DNA of 64,000 nucleotides from Fusobacterium mortiferum ATCC 9817 (GTDB lineage Bacteria; Fusobacteriota; Fusobacteriia; Fusobacteriales; Fusobacteriaceae): NCBI RefSeq assembly GCF_000158195.2, contig NZ_GL987993.1, positions 98,806 to 162,805 of the forward strand, read 5' to 3'. Shown piece by piece: positions 8,645 to 18,040 of this stretch (position 1 is its first letter; each line of letters starts with the position of its first letter). The notes under the pieces were generated by a model. It saw only the letters and a program-made list of their open reading frames with translations, ran no database searches and was not told where the DNA came from. The position numbers and the translations under genes were made by a program.

Positions 8645-10000
8645 TTATCCAAAGAATACCATATTTGATATAATTACTGCTAATAATCCACCTAACATAG
8701 GGATAGCAGTTCTTTTTACAACTTCAAATGGAGATACTCCAGAAATTCCAGAAACAGCAACTATTACTGCTGTAATAGGAGATACACTTCTAGCAATTCC
8801 TGCAGATAATTGCATTGGCATAAGCATAACAATAGGATTTAATCCCACAGATGCCGCTACAGCTGGAGCAAGAGCTGCAAAGGCAAAGAAAGGAGCATTT
8901 CCAGAACCCATTAATATAGATGATACAACAATGATAGCAGTCATAACTAAAATCATTGGTTGAGGACCTAATCCAGCTGATTTTGTAGATTCAATAAGAG
9001 CACTGATAACACCTATCTTAGTTAATCCTAAAGCAAAGAATTCTCCAGCAACAATAAGAGTTATAACATTAGCAAATTGATTTCCCATTGCATTAAAAAT
9101 GATTTTTAACTCTGTAAGAGTTGATTTAAAAGCTTTTCTTCTGATTCCCTCAATAATCATACTAAGAGTAATACTCATAAACATAGCTTCTACAACACCT
9201 ATTTTAATACTACTTCCAGTTAAAGGACTGAATACTAAAATTATTAATAATGGAATAATAGGAAGAAAAGCATAAAATTTAGGAACTTCTTTCTCTTCCT
9301 CTTTGTTTTCAATATTAGAATTAAAACTTGTTGTATCTAATTTTGCATCCATTTTTTTATTAACTATATAGTGTAGAATTGTGATAACAATTACAGTAAC
9401 TATTGCTACAGGAATTTGATAGTTAGCAAAATAAAGGGCAGCATCCATTTCAGCAGTTTTTGAAGCTAATACAGCATTACCTGAAGTTGGTCCTAAATCA
9501 AGACAAGCAGCAGTTCCAATTACAGAAGTAGCAGCTAATGAAGAAACTCCTAATGAAACAAGAATAGGGTATACAGTAACCATTAATAATACTCCAAGTC
9601 CTGAGGCACTAGGAATAAATACATTTAAGATTTGCCCTACCACATAAGATAGAGCTAGAACAATATATGGTGAATTTAATTTTTGTAATGGTTTAATAGA
9701 AAGTTTTACTAGGGCATTACTAGCACCAATGTGATCCATATATTTAGCAAAAGCTGAAACTATCATGATAGCTAATCCAAGACTACCAGAGGTTTTTATA
9801 AAGTTTTTACTCAATTGAGCAAAAATATCAAGGTATAATGAACCAGTAGCACTTTTTTCCATAACAGGAGAGTTATTTAAAAGTATTCCACCAAGAAGTA
9901 GAGCAGCTCCACCTATAATTAAAACTCCTTGAGCATGATATTTTTTTACAATTAAATATCCTACAATTAAAATAACTAAAATTGCAACAACAAAATTCAT
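8645..10000 (-). CDS. dcuC: DcuC-type anaerobic C4-dicarboxylate carrier
   Basis: A 451-aa polytopic inner-membrane protein of the C4-dicarboxylate uptake C family. It has 12-14 hydrophobic segments and a charged cytoplasmic loop near residues 215-240 (rich in Glu and Lys). Conserved stretches include SASGLGVLLMVTVYPIL near 132 and ARSVSPITAVIVAVSG near 410. DcuC proteins exchange or export succinate and import fumarate or malate in anaerobes. It sits 71 bp after the fumarate-reductase-like gene, in keeping with fumarate/succinate exchange. Substrate specificity within the wider family is uncertain. Confidence 0.85.
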   Translation of the reverse strand: MNFVVAILVILIVGYLIVKKYHAQGVLIIGGAALLLGGILLNNSPVMEKSATGSLYLDIFAQLSKNFIKTSGSLGLAIMIVSAFAKYMDHIGASNALVKLSIKPLQKLNSPYIVLALSYVVGQILNVFIPSASGLGVLLMVTVYPILVSLGVSSLAATSVIGTAACLDLGPTSGNAVLASKTAEMDAALYFANYQIPVAIVTVIVITILHYIVNKKMDAKLDTTSFNSNIENKEEEKEVPKFYAFLPIIPLLIILVFSPLTGSSIKIGVVEAMFMSITLSMIIEGIRRKAFKSTLTELKIIFNAMGNQFANVITLIVAGEFFALGLTKIGVISALIESTKSAGLGPQPMILVMTAIIVVSSILMGSGNAPFFAFAALAPAVAASVGLNPIVMLMPMQLSAGIARSVSPITAVIVAVSGISGVSPFEVVKRTAIPMLGGLLAVIISNMVFFG

Positions 10001-10023
10001 TTTTATTCCCCCTTTTTAAATAT

Positions 10024-10063
10024 TTTATAAAAAGGTAATTAAATTTTTAGTTTAATCACCTTT
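10024..10063 (-). terminator. Probable terminator/attenuator between frdA-like gene and dcuC
   Basis: A 13-bp stem, AAAGGTAATTAAA (10031-10043) with TTTAATCACCTTT (10051-10063), has one G-T pair. On the minus strand it is followed by TTTTTATA. It may reduce transcription into dcuC rather than stop it fully. Confidence 0.65.
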
Positions 10064-10071
10064 ATAGACTA

Positions 10072-11685
10072 TTATTTATCTATCTTATCTGCCCCATGTC
10101 TGTAGTGAGGTAGTAATAGAGGTGATATTCTATCTGTTTCTATTCCATTTTTCTTTAGCTCTTCGTGGTATTGCTTTACATGTTCTAATGTTAATTCTTT
10201 TACAATAACATTTTTACTCTTATTTCCTGCACTCTTACCAGCTCTACGTCCAAATACAATTATATCAAGTAATGAGTTACCCATTAATCTATTTCTACCA
10301 TGAATTCCACCAGCACATTCTCCAGCTACATATAGATTTTCAATTTTAGTTTCTCCATACTCATTAATTAAAAGACCACCATTTTGATAATGAAGAGTAG
10401 GATATATTAGAATAGGTTCTTTAGTCATATCTATTCCAAACTTTTTAAACATTCTATACATTGCAGGAAGTCTCTTTTCTAAAGTTCCTTCTCCATGAAT
10501 AATATCAATAAGTGGAGTATCTAACCATACACCAACTTCACCAGTAGGAGTATTTATTCCTTTTTTATTTACTTTACACTCATTGATTATAGCTGAAGCT
10601 TCTATATCTCTTGTTTCAAGATGATATACAAATTGTTCTCCATCTACATTTAGAGGAGTAGCTCCAAGTCCTCTTACTTTTTCAGTAACAAGGGCTCCAA
10701 ATATTTGAGAAGGAAAAGCAACTCCTGTAGGGTGGTATTGGATTGTATCAGCAAAAGCAAGTTCAGCACCTACTCTATAACCTAAAATAAGTCCATCTGC
10801 AGTAGCTCCATAGTGATTTGAAGTTGGGAATCCTTGATAGTGTAATCTTCCAGCTCCCCCTGTTGTTAAAATTACAGTTTTAGCTTTTACAACAGAATAT
10901 TCCTCTGTTTCAAGATTGAATAAAATAGCTCCTGCTACTTTTCCATCTGAATCTTTTAAAAGTTCTACTACTGGAGAGAACTCTACAACTTCTACTCCTA
11001 AGTTTCTAACTTCATCTCTAAGTACACGCATTATCTCTGCTCCACTATAATCAGCAGCTGCATGCATTCTTTTTCTTGAAGTTCCTCCACCATGGTTAGT
11101 AAGCATAGTTCCATCTTCTTCTTTGTCAAACATTACTCCATAGTCATTTAACCACTTAATAGCTTCTGGAGCATCATGTACAAGAGCTCTTACTAATTCT
11201 GGTATATTAGTAAAATGTCCTCCACCCATTACATCAAGATAATGTTTAGCAGGAGAATCATCTGGCTTATCAGCAGCTTGAATTCCTCCTTCTGCCATCA
11301 TTGTATTAGCATCTCCAAAACGAAGTTTAGTAGCTATCATAACTTTTGCTCCAGTTTTAAATGCTTCAATAGCAGCAGAAGCTCCAGCTCCTCCAGCACC
11401 AACAATAAGAACATCTACATCATAGTCAATCTTTTGAAGATTGATTTTATCCATTTCTATTCTACTTTTTGCTTCTATTAAGTTAGCAAGCTCTAAAGGA
11501 ACTTTTTGTCCCTTATTTACTCCTAGATTAATTGTTCTAAATCCACTTTCAATATAGTCTGGATGATTTTTCTTTAAAATTTCCAATTTTTCTTCTGGAG
11601 ATAATCTAGGAAAATCATGTCCAAGTCTTTTTGAACGAGTTGCTTCAACTTTTTTAATCAATTCTCTCATTTCTGGTGTATACAT
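10072..11685 (-). CDS. Soluble fumarate reductase/succinate dehydrogenase-type flavoprotein (TfrA-like)
   Basis: A 537-aa flavoprotein. After an unusual N-terminal extension of about 88 residues comes the FAD Rossmann motif GAGGAGAS (96-103). Catalytic motifs of FrdA/SdhA are present: RMHAAAD (H208), YHPTG (317-321), TEKVRG (R338), TLHYQNGG (H432) and HGRNRL (R466). At the place where SdhA/FrdA carry the FAD-linked His (SHTVAA) this protein has ANTMMA, so FAD is probably not covalent. No membrane segment is seen. I chose ATG 11685 for its GGAGG site. It ends the Hdr-Flx operon and pairs with the Fe-S gene upstream; fumarate reduction is inferred. Confidence 0.85.
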   Translation of the reverse strand: MYTPEMRELIKKVEATRSKRLGHDFPRLSPEEKLEILKKNHPDYIESGFRTINLGVNKGQKVPLELANLIEAKSRIEMDKINLQKIDYDVDVLIVGAGGAGASAAIEAFKTGAKVMIATKLRFGDANTMMAEGGIQAADKPDDSPAKHYLDVMGGGHFTNIPELVRALVHDAPEAIKWLNDYGVMFDKEEDGTMLTNHGGGTSRKRMHAAADYSGAEIMRVLRDEVRNLGVEVVEFSPVVELLKDSDGKVAGAILFNLETEEYSVVKAKTVILTTGGAGRLHYQGFPTSNHYGATADGLILGYRVGAELAFADTIQYHPTGVAFPSQIFGALVTEKVRGLGATPLNVDGEQFVYHLETRDIEASAIINECKVNKKGINTPTGEVGVWLDTPLIDIIHGEGTLEKRLPAMYRMFKKFGIDMTKEPILIYPTLHYQNGGLLINEYGETKIENLYVAGECAGGIHGRNRLMGNSLLDIIVFGRRAGKSAGNKSKNVIVKELTLEHVKQYHEELKKNGIETDRISPLLLPHYRHGADKIDK

Positions 11686-11712
11686 CAATAAACCTCCAAT
11701 TTATACCCTTTA

Positions 11713-12393
11713 TTATTTAGCAATATCTCTATGATTATATAGGTCTTTAAGTTCATCAATACTTTTACTCATTAACTCATCAAGTTCAGCATCCATTTTT
11801 CCATCTTTTATTTCTTGAACTCTTTCAGATAGATGTTTACTTTCTGGAGCAATATATTTTCCTGTAATACGACGAGCTAAAAGTCCTACATTGTAATGAG
11901 TAATTCCAGCAGGACATCTTGATGCACAGATTCCACAACCTACACAGTCAGATGATTCTTCGGCACATTTTTCAAATTCTCCTCTTTGAGCATAAGCAAT
12001 ATATTGCATTACATTTAATCCTTGAGAACATCCTTTAGTACATGCATTACAACCTATACATTTATATAGCTCAGGATATAATTCTCCCATTGTTTCTGCT
12101 GTAGGTTCAATTTTATCCATATTGTATACAGCTTTTTTTCCAGGGAAGAAAGGAATTTGAGTAAGATACATTCCATCTTCAACTTGACTTTGACAAGCAA
12201 GAACAACTTTTAATTTATTTTCTCCTTTTGTTCTATAGATAGTGGCACAAGCTCCACAAAAACCTGATCTACACCCACAACCTCTGATAAGTTGATAGCC
12301 AGCATATTCCATCGCATCCATTATAGTTAGAGTTGAAGGAACAGAATATTTTTTACCTAATATAAATACATCAACCATTTGTTTTTCAGCCAT
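11713..12393 (-). CDS. Fe-S subunit with 2Fe-2S and two 4Fe-4S clusters (FrdB/TfrB-like)
   Basis: A 226-aa electron-transfer protein. A 2Fe-2S ferredoxin-like N-terminal domain carries C39, C41, C46, C49 and C67 (GCGCRSGFCGAC). A dicluster ferredoxin domain follows with C112-C115-C118-C122 and C150-C153-C156-C160. This is the layout of fumarate reductase iron-sulfur subunits, but both C-terminal clusters look like full 4Fe-4S. It lacks the HdrB-like C-terminal domain of methanogen TfrB, and a separate hdrB exists in this operon. It lies 27 bp before the flavoprotein gene and probably passes electrons to it. Confidence 0.85.
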   Translation of the reverse strand: MAEKQMVDVFILGKKYSVPSTLTIMDAMEYAGYQLIRGCGCRSGFCGACATIYRTKGENKLKVVLACQSQVEDGMYLTQIPFFPGKKAVYNMDKIEPTAETMGELYPELYKCIGCNACTKGCSQGLNVMQYIAYAQRGEFEKCAEESSDCVGCGICASRCPAGITHYNVGLLARRITGKYIAPESKHLSERVQEIKDGKMDAELDELMSKSIDELKDLYNHRDIAK

Positions 12394-12416
12394 TTTTCTC
12401 TCCTTACTAGTTTTTA

Positions 12417-13268
12417 TTAATACTCATTTGGAAGTTCTTGAATTTCATCACATCTAAATACTGGACCATCTTTACAAACATATTTATCCCCAATATTACA
12501 ACGTCCACATTTACCAACACCACATTTCATTTTCAATTCAAGTGTAGTGAAGACTTGTTCTTTTTTAAATCCAATCTCTTCTAAGCCTTGTAATACAAAT
12601 TTAATCATAATAGGAGGTCCACATACTAGAGCTACTTTATTATTATCTAGTCCTAATTCTTTAACATAGTTTGGAACAAATCCCACATGTCCATTCCAAC
12701 CTTCAAACTCTCTATCTACTGTAAGATGAACTTTTGTATCTTTTTGATTAGGCCATACATTGAATATATCATTTTGATGAACTAAATCATCTGGAGTACG
12801 TGAACCATAAACAATATCTACTTTTCCATAATTTTCACGATTATCCATTACATAGTTTATAACTGAACGAAGAGGAGCAAGTCCTATTCCTCCAGCTATA
12901 AAAAGAAGGTCTTTTCCTTTTAGAGCATCTTCTTCAACTGGAAAATTATTACCATAAGGCCCTCTAATTCCTATTTCTGTTCCCTCTTCAAGTTGGTGGA
13001 TATAGTCTGTTACTATTCCACATTTTTTTATACTACACTCTATATACTCTTTTACTGTAGGAGATGAAGTAATAGAGAATATAGCTTCTCCAATAGGAGG
13101 AACAGAAATCATAGCACATTGTCCTGGCATGAAATCGAAAGGCTTTCCCCCCTCTGGATTTTCAATTCTAAATGTTGTAACATCAGGAGTATCTCTTCTA
13201 ATGTTAGTTATTATAGCCACCTTCGGCATTAAAGGGTCATTATCATGACAACCACAATTACAGCTCAT
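12417..13268 (-). CDS. FAD/NAD(P)-binding oxidoreductase subunit (FlxA-like)
   Basis: A 283-aa protein of the ferredoxin-NADP reductase fold, related to PyrK and sulfhydrogenase gamma subunits. FAD-binding RGPYGNNFP lies near residue 100 and the NAD-binding GGIGLAPLRS near 127. A C-terminal 2Fe-2S site has C249, C254, C257 and C265. The very N-terminus is Cys-rich (SCNCGCH). In characterised HdrABC-FlxABCD systems this subunit oxidises NADH and feeds the complex. Its stop is 23 bp before the Fe-S subunit gene; its start is 1 bp after the next gene upstream. Confidence 0.85.
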   Translation of the reverse strand: MSCNCGCHDNDPLMPKVAIITNIRRDTPDVTTFRIENPEGGKPFDFMPGQCAMISVPPIGEAIFSITSSPTVKEYIECSIKKCGIVTDYIHQLEEGTEIGIRGPYGNNFPVEEDALKGKDLLFIAGGIGLAPLRSVINYVMDNRENYGKVDIVYGSRTPDDLVHQNDIFNVWPNQKDTKVHLTVDREFEGWNGHVGFVPNYVKELGLDNNKVALVCGPPIMIKFVLQGLEEIGFKKEQVFTTLELKMKCGVGKCGRCNIGDKYVCKDGPVFRCDEIQELPNEY

Positions 13269-13269
13269 C

Positions 13270-14295
13270 TTATTCCTCCCCTAATTTTTTTATTACTTTT
13301 ACTATATTTAATCCAATTGGACATTTTTCTATACATCTTCCACAACCTACACAAGAGTATAATCCATCATGATTTTTAGGATAATATACTAATTTATGCA
13401 TAAATCTTTGTCTTACTCTTTGAAGTTGAGAAGTTCTAGGATTTCCATGTGCCATACGTGTAAAATCTGAAATCATGCAAGAGTCCCAACATCTATATCT
13501 TTCACCACAGTTACCTCCATCATAATCTTTTACATCATAACAGTGGCAAGTAGGACATACAAATGTACAAGAACCACAAGCTAAACATTTTTTACTAATT
13601 TCTCCCCAAAATTCTTCCATATCAAAAATTTCTTGTTGTGCTTTTGTAATTTTTTTAGGATTTAAATTTTTAAGAGGAAGAGTTGCTAATTTTTCTTTTA
13701 TAGATTTTTTTAACTCTTCAAGGTCTGAAGTACTTCCATCTTCTAAAAGAGTAGAAAGAGAGTTTAAAAGTTTTTCTCCTTTTTCACTTTTAGCTTCTAG
13801 ATATAGATAATCTCCTTTTTCCCAAGTAGCAACATCTGAAGCTGGAGAAGCTTCTGATGGGTCAATTTCAAAAGCTGTACAAAAACAAGTTTCCTCAGGA
13901 TTATTACATGCAGAAGTTACAATTATTCCTCTATCTCTGTGAGCTTTATAGTATGTATCTACTGGCTCTCTTAAAAAGATATTATCCATTACTTTAAGGC
14001 TTGCTGCGTCACAGTTTCTTACACCAAATATTACATATTCATTATCATCTACAGCTACAGGAGTAAGTTCAAGTTTTTTCTTGTTATGTCTAAATTTTAA
14101 ATATGTTTCAGTTTGTGGAAAAACAAACTCTTTAACTGAAGAATTTGTTTTTAAGACATCAAGTCTTATATTTTTATCTAGGCTATAAGCACCAAAGTTA
14201 ATTAAACTTCCTTGCTCCATAGGAAGAAATAAATCAAAGTGAGTATTTATAAGTTCCCATAATTCAGGTAATTTACTTTTTAAAATTCTTTTCAT
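13270..14295 (-). CDS. 4Fe-4S dicluster electron-transfer subunit (FlxB / HydB-like)
   Basis: A 341-aa protein resembling sulfhydrogenase beta subunits and FlxB. It has an alpha/beta N-terminal part with RNCDAASLKVMD near 105. Two cysteine motifs follow: CLACGSCTFVCPTCHC (about 237-252) and CVGCGRCIEKCP near 315, plus additional Cys (CWDSC). It likely shuttles electrons between the NADH-oxidising subunit and HdrA. The start ATG at 14295 shares a base with the upstream stop, which shows translational coupling. Confidence 0.8.
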   Translation of the reverse strand: MKRILKSKLPELWELINTHFDLFLPMEQGSLINFGAYSLDKNIRLDVLKTNSSVKEFVFPQTETYLKFRHNKKKLELTPVAVDDNEYVIFGVRNCDAASLKVMDNIFLREPVDTYYKAHRDRGIIVTSACNNPEETCFCTAFEIDPSEASPASDVATWEKGDYLYLEAKSEKGEKLLNSLSTLLEDGSTSDLEELKKSIKEKLATLPLKNLNPKKITKAQQEIFDMEEFWGEISKKCLACGSCTFVCPTCHCYDVKDYDGGNCGERYRCWDSCMISDFTRMAHGNPRTSQLQRVRQRFMHKLVYYPKNHDGLYSCVGCGRCIEKCPIGLNIVKVIKKLGEE

Positions 14296-15170
14296 TATTT
14301 ACCTCCTTTTTTTATTGCAAAGTTATCTTTATCCTCTAAAGTATATGATACAAGAGGAGAAGGGGTAGTAGAATCCATACCTGCTTCCCATTCACCATAA
14401 GTTTCATTTAAATCTTTAATTATTTTTCTATTTAATAAATCCAATCTTATATGAGCTGGACATACTCTAGCACATTCTCCACAATCTACACAATTTCCTG
14501 CAACATGATAAGCTCTAGTTAAATGGAAAAAACTAGTTTCAGTTTCAATATTAGCCTTTCCTAATACATTGATATCATCATTGTCAAAGATGCATTTTAC
14601 ACAGCTACATGCTGGGCATATATTACGACAGGCATTACATCTGATACATCTTGAAAATTCATTTGACCAGAATTCATATCTTTCATCAGCACTCATATTT
14701 TCAAGAATTTTTACCTCTCTAAATCTTTCTTCTGGATTTCCAATATTATTAATCTCTTCTCCTATTAACTCATCATAAACTACAGGATTAGGATGAAGAC
14801 AGTTTTCACATTTAGTATATTTTTTATTTTTTGAATCTAGCATTCCAGAACAAGGGATTCCCCAAACATAAACCTTATCTCTTTCTATTCTATTATCTCT
14901 TAAAAGTTGATTAAATCCTAGTGAATCACAACCTTTTAAGAAAACTCCTATTTTTTCATATTTTTTAGTTTGCTCTATTAGATATTTACTTAAATTATTG
15001 ACACAGTAGTTATCGAAAATAAGAGAGTCTACCTTTTCTACTTCAGTTATAAAAACAGGAGTAGATTCAAAGGAAAAATCTCCTTTTTCCCAACCAATAA
15101 CCATCTGAACTTTATTATTTAAAAGTGCTTCTTTAGCTATCTTTCTAATTTTTTCAGTCATTATTTCCAT
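14295..15170 (-). CDS. 4Fe-4S electron-transfer subunit (FlxC-like)
   Basis: A 291-aa protein with a FrhB/coenzyme F420 hydrogenase-like N-terminal part (KGCDSLGFNQLLRD near 100, with CENCLHPNP near 138). C-terminal clusters are CIRCNACRNICPACSCVKC (near 176) and CVDCGECARVCPAHI (near 225). It is a paralogue-like companion of the next gene downstream, as FlxB and FlxC are in known clusters. The ATG at 15170 lies within the end of the flxD-like gene, so the two overlap by 10 bp. Confidence 0.8.
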   Translation of the reverse strand: MEIMTEKIRKIAKEALLNNKVQMVIGWEKGDFSFESTPVFITEVEKVDSLIFDNYCVNNLSKYLIEQTKKYEKIGVFLKGCDSLGFNQLLRDNRIERDKVYVWGIPCSGMLDSKNKKYTKCENCLHPNPVVYDELIGEEINNIGNPEERFREVKILENMSADERYEFWSNEFSRCIRCNACRNICPACSCVKCIFDNDDINVLGKANIETETSFFHLTRAYHVAGNCVDCGECARVCPAHIRLDLLNRKIIKDLNETYGEWEAGMDSTTPSPLVSYTLEDKDNFAIKKGGK

Positions 15171-15610
15171 CTACCATCCTTCAATTTTTTGTTTGGTCCA
15201 AGTTTATAGACATTTTCTAAAACTTCATTCATAACTGTAGCAAATTTATTTGCTTCAGCAGCTGATATCCAATCAATTTTAAATCTCTCTTTTTCAATAC
15301 CTAAATATTCAAGAAGATTTATAAATATAGAAAAACGACGTCTTGTATAGTAGTTACCAGTAGAATAGTGGCAATCTCCAGGGTGGCAACCAGCTATTAC
15401 TACACCATCTGCTCCTTTTTGAAAAGCTCTTATTATAAAGTTAGTATTAACTCTACAAGAACAAGGAACTCTAATGATTTTTACATTTGCAGGATAATTC
15501 AATCTACTAGTTCCTGCAAGGTCAGCCCCTGCATAACTACACCAGTTACAGCAAAAGGCAACTATTAAAGGTTTGAATTCTTCTTTTTCAACTTTTTCTA
15601 TAGACGACAT
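15161..15610 (-). CDS. MvhD/FlxD-like 2Fe-2S electron carrier
   Basis: A 149-aa protein of the methyl-viologen-reducing hydrogenase delta subunit family. Conserved cysteines are in FCCNWCSYAGAD (near 18-29), VPCSCR and GCHPGDCHYSTGNYY. In methanogen and FlxABCD systems, MvhD hands electrons to HdrA. I chose the ATG at 15610, with GGAGG about ten bases upstream; the longer reading to 15709 lies inside hdrA and lacks support. Its first 13 bases overlap the end of hdrA, indicating coupling. Confidence 0.88.
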   Translation of the reverse strand: MSSIEKVEKEEFKPLIVAFCCNWCSYAGADLAGTSRLNYPANVKIIRVPCSCRVNTNFIIRAFQKGADGVVIAGCHPGDCHYSTGNYYTRRRFSIFINLLEYLGIEKERFKIDWISAAEANKFATVMNEVLENVYKLGPNKKLKDGRWK

Positions 15611-17583
15611 ATTGCATCTACCTCCGCCATAATTTGTTTGTTTGAAAATCCTTTCAAGTCTATTGCTCCAGGACGACAAGATACTGTACATCCTCCACAT
15701 CCTTGGCAAAGAGCTTCATTAACTGTTGCTACAAGTTTTCTTATAATTTTTCCATGGTCATTTAAGTCAGTCATTTTTAAAGTAATAGCATCATAAGGAC
15801 ACATTTCAGCACATTGTCCACAACCACTACATAAATCAGTATTAACTGCTGATACGCAAGGGTTAGTTACAAGTTTGTCCTTACTTAAAAGAATTATAGC
15901 TTTTGCAGCTGCAGCACTTGCTTGAGCTACTGTTTCAGGAATATCTTTAGGTCCTTGACAAGCTCCTGCTAAATAGATTCCTGCTGAAGCTGTTTCAACT
16001 GGTTTTAATTTAGGATGGGCTTCTGTAAAGAAATTATTTGTATCTGTACTTACATTAAGCTTTCTTTTTAAAGCTACAGTATCATCTTTAGCTTTAGTAG
16101 CAGCGGCAAGTACTACCATATCAGCATCTATTATAACAGTTTGACCAGTAAGAGCATCTACTCCATTTACCATAAGTTTATCTCCTTGAGGGAAAACTTT
16201 TCCTACCATACCTTTTATATATTGGACTCCATACTCTTCAACTGCTCTTCTTTGGAATTCATCAAAGTTTTTTCCTGGAGTTCTTACATCTATATAGAAT
16301 ACGTATGCCTCGATATCAGGATATTTATCTCTTAATAACATTGCATGCTTAGCTGTGTACATACAACAAATCTTAGAACAGTAAGGTTTACCTCTATCAC
16401 TAGTATCTCTTGAACCAATACATTGAACAAAGACAACTTTCTTAGGTTTAGTATGGTCAGAAAGTTTTAAAAGTTTTCCATGAGTAGGTCCAGCAGCATT
16501 AGTTAATCTTTCAAATTCTAGAGAAGTAATTACATTTGGATGATCATAACTGTATTCTCCAAATTTTGAAAGATCTATTAAATCATATCCAGTAGCAACT
16601 ACTATTGCACCATATTTTTGCTCTATAATCTCATCTTTTTGATTGAAATCTATAGCCTTTGCCATACAAAGTTTTTCACAAATACCACATTTGCCTGTCT
16701 TCATTTTTATACATTGAGTTGTATCAATTACTGGAACATTTGGTACTGCTTGAGCAAAAGCTTTATATATTGCTCCTCTATTTGTTAAATTTTCTTCAAA
16801 TTCATTTGTAGCTTTTCTTGAAGGGCATTTTTCTACACAGATTCCACACCCTGTACACTTATCCATATCTACATATCTAGCTTTTTTTCTAATTGAAACT
16901 GTGAAATTTCCAACATATCCATTTACAGCTTCAATTTCACTATAAGTATGCAAAGTGATATTAGGATGCATAGAAGCATCTACCATTTTTGGTGTTAGAA
17001 TGCAGGCAGAACAGTCTAATGTAGGGAAAGTTTTATCTAGCTGAGCCATTTTACCACCGATACTTGGTTGCTTTTCTACAATATCAACCTTGTATCCAGC
17101 ATCTGCAATATCAAGAGCAGTTTGAATTCCAGCTATTCCTCCACCTATAACTAAAGCTCTTTTTTCTACTTGACTTTCTCCAGATACAAGTGGTGTATTC
17201 AAAAGTGCTTTTGCAACAGCTGCTTTTACGAGAGAGATAGCTTTTTCTGTTCCTTCCTCTTTATTTTTATGAACCCATGAACAATGTTCTCTAATATTAG
17301 CTATCTCTACAAGGTAAGGATTTAATCCAGCTTTTTCAGCAGCATTACGGAATGTTGTTTCATGCATTCTTGGAGAACAAGAAGCAACAACTACTCTAGT
17401 TAAATTATGTTCTTTGATTGCATCCTTTAACATTGTTTGCCCAATCTCAGAGCACATATATTGATAATTCATTGAATATACAACACCTGGTATATCTTTA
17501 GCAGCTTCAGCAACTTTTTCTACATCTACTGTTCCTGCTATATTATTTCCACACCAGCATACAAAAACTCCAACTCTTTGCAA
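15598..17583 (-). CDS. hdrA: HdrA-like flavin electron-bifurcating subunit
   Basis: A 661-aa FAD/iron-sulfur protein. It has the N-terminal HdrA domain (CWCGNNIAG, 9-17), the FAD motif GGGIAG (147-152), an internal ferredoxin motif CTGCGICVEKCP near 243, and two C-terminal clusters (CSGCGQCAEMCP near 593, CQGCGGCTVSCRPG near 627). HdrA is where the electron pair splits in flavin-based bifurcation. Start is TTG with GAGGAGG just upstream. All visible cysteines are encoded as Cys; no selenocysteine is seen. No coenzyme M/B substrate is expected in a bacterium, so electrons should leave through other subunits. Confidence 0.93.
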   Translation of the reverse strand: MQRVGVFVCWCGNNIAGTVDVEKVAEAAKDIPGVVYSMNYQYMCSEIGQTMLKDAIKEHNLTRVVVASCSPRMHETTFRNAAEKAGLNPYLVEIANIREHCSWVHKNKEEGTEKAISLVKAAVAKALLNTPLVSGESQVEKRALVIGGGIAGIQTALDIADAGYKVDIVEKQPSIGGKMAQLDKTFPTLDCSACILTPKMVDASMHPNITLHTYSEIEAVNGYVGNFTVSIRKKARYVDMDKCTGCGICVEKCPSRKATNEFEENLTNRGAIYKAFAQAVPNVPVIDTTQCIKMKTGKCGICEKLCMAKAIDFNQKDEIIEQKYGAIVVATGYDLIDLSKFGEYSYDHPNVITSLEFERLTNAAGPTHGKLLKLSDHTKPKKVVFVQCIGSRDTSDRGKPYCSKICCMYTAKHAMLLRDKYPDIEAYVFYIDVRTPGKNFDEFQRRAVEEYGVQYIKGMVGKVFPQGDKLMVNGVDALTGQTVIIDADMVVLAAATKAKDDTVALKRKLNVSTDTNNFFTEAHPKLKPVETASAGIYLAGACQGPKDIPETVAQASAAAAKAIILLSKDKLVTNPCVSAVNTDLCSGCGQCAEMCPYDAITLKMTDLNDHGKIIRKLVATVNEALCQGCGGCTVSCRPGAIDLKGFSNKQIMAEVDAICRL

Positions 17584-17610
17584 TATTCTTCCTCCTCATA
17601 TAAAGTAATA

Positions 17611-18024
17611 TTATTTGCTATATTTACGAAATGCACTCATAAAAGCTTGTTGAGGGATTTTTTTATCCACCATTAACTTTGGTACATCTTCAGGTTTTAG
17701 TTTATTTTCATCTTTTTTTCTAATAATTGTTAATCTTACTGCTTCCATCAATTTACATAAATCAACATTTCTAGGACAACGAGATGCACAGTTAAAACAA
17801 GAAGCACAAGTCCAAATAGTTTTACTATTTTTAACAGATTCTAAATCTCCCATTTGAAGATATCTGATAATTTGATGTGGAAGAATATCCATTCCATCAG
17901 TAGCAGGACAGCTAGCACTACATTTTCCACATTGCATACAATTTGCAACTTTTTCTTTACTTATTTCTTCTACTAAAAGAATATCTTTTTTATTTTTATT
18001 AAAAGTTTTTTTCTCTCTTTCCAA
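17611..18024 (-). CDS. hdrC: HdrC-like 4Fe-4S subunit
   Basis: A 137-aa protein with two classical 4Fe-4S motifs: C29-C32-C35-C39 (CMQCGKCSASCP) and C73-C76-C79-C83 (CASCFNCASRCP). HdrC wires HdrA to HdrB. It starts with TTG at 18024, six bases after AAGGAGG; no other start fits as well. It lies 16 bp after hdrB and 27 bp before hdrA. Confidence 0.92.
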   Translation of the reverse strand: MEREKKTFNKNKKDILLVEEISKEKVANCMQCGKCSASCPATDGMDILPHQIIRYLQMGDLESVKNSKTIWTCASCFNCASRCPRNVDLCKLMEAVRLTIIRKKDENKLKPEDVPKLMVDKKIPQQAFMSAFRKYSK

Positions 18025-18040
18025 TTTTTCCTCCTTAAAA

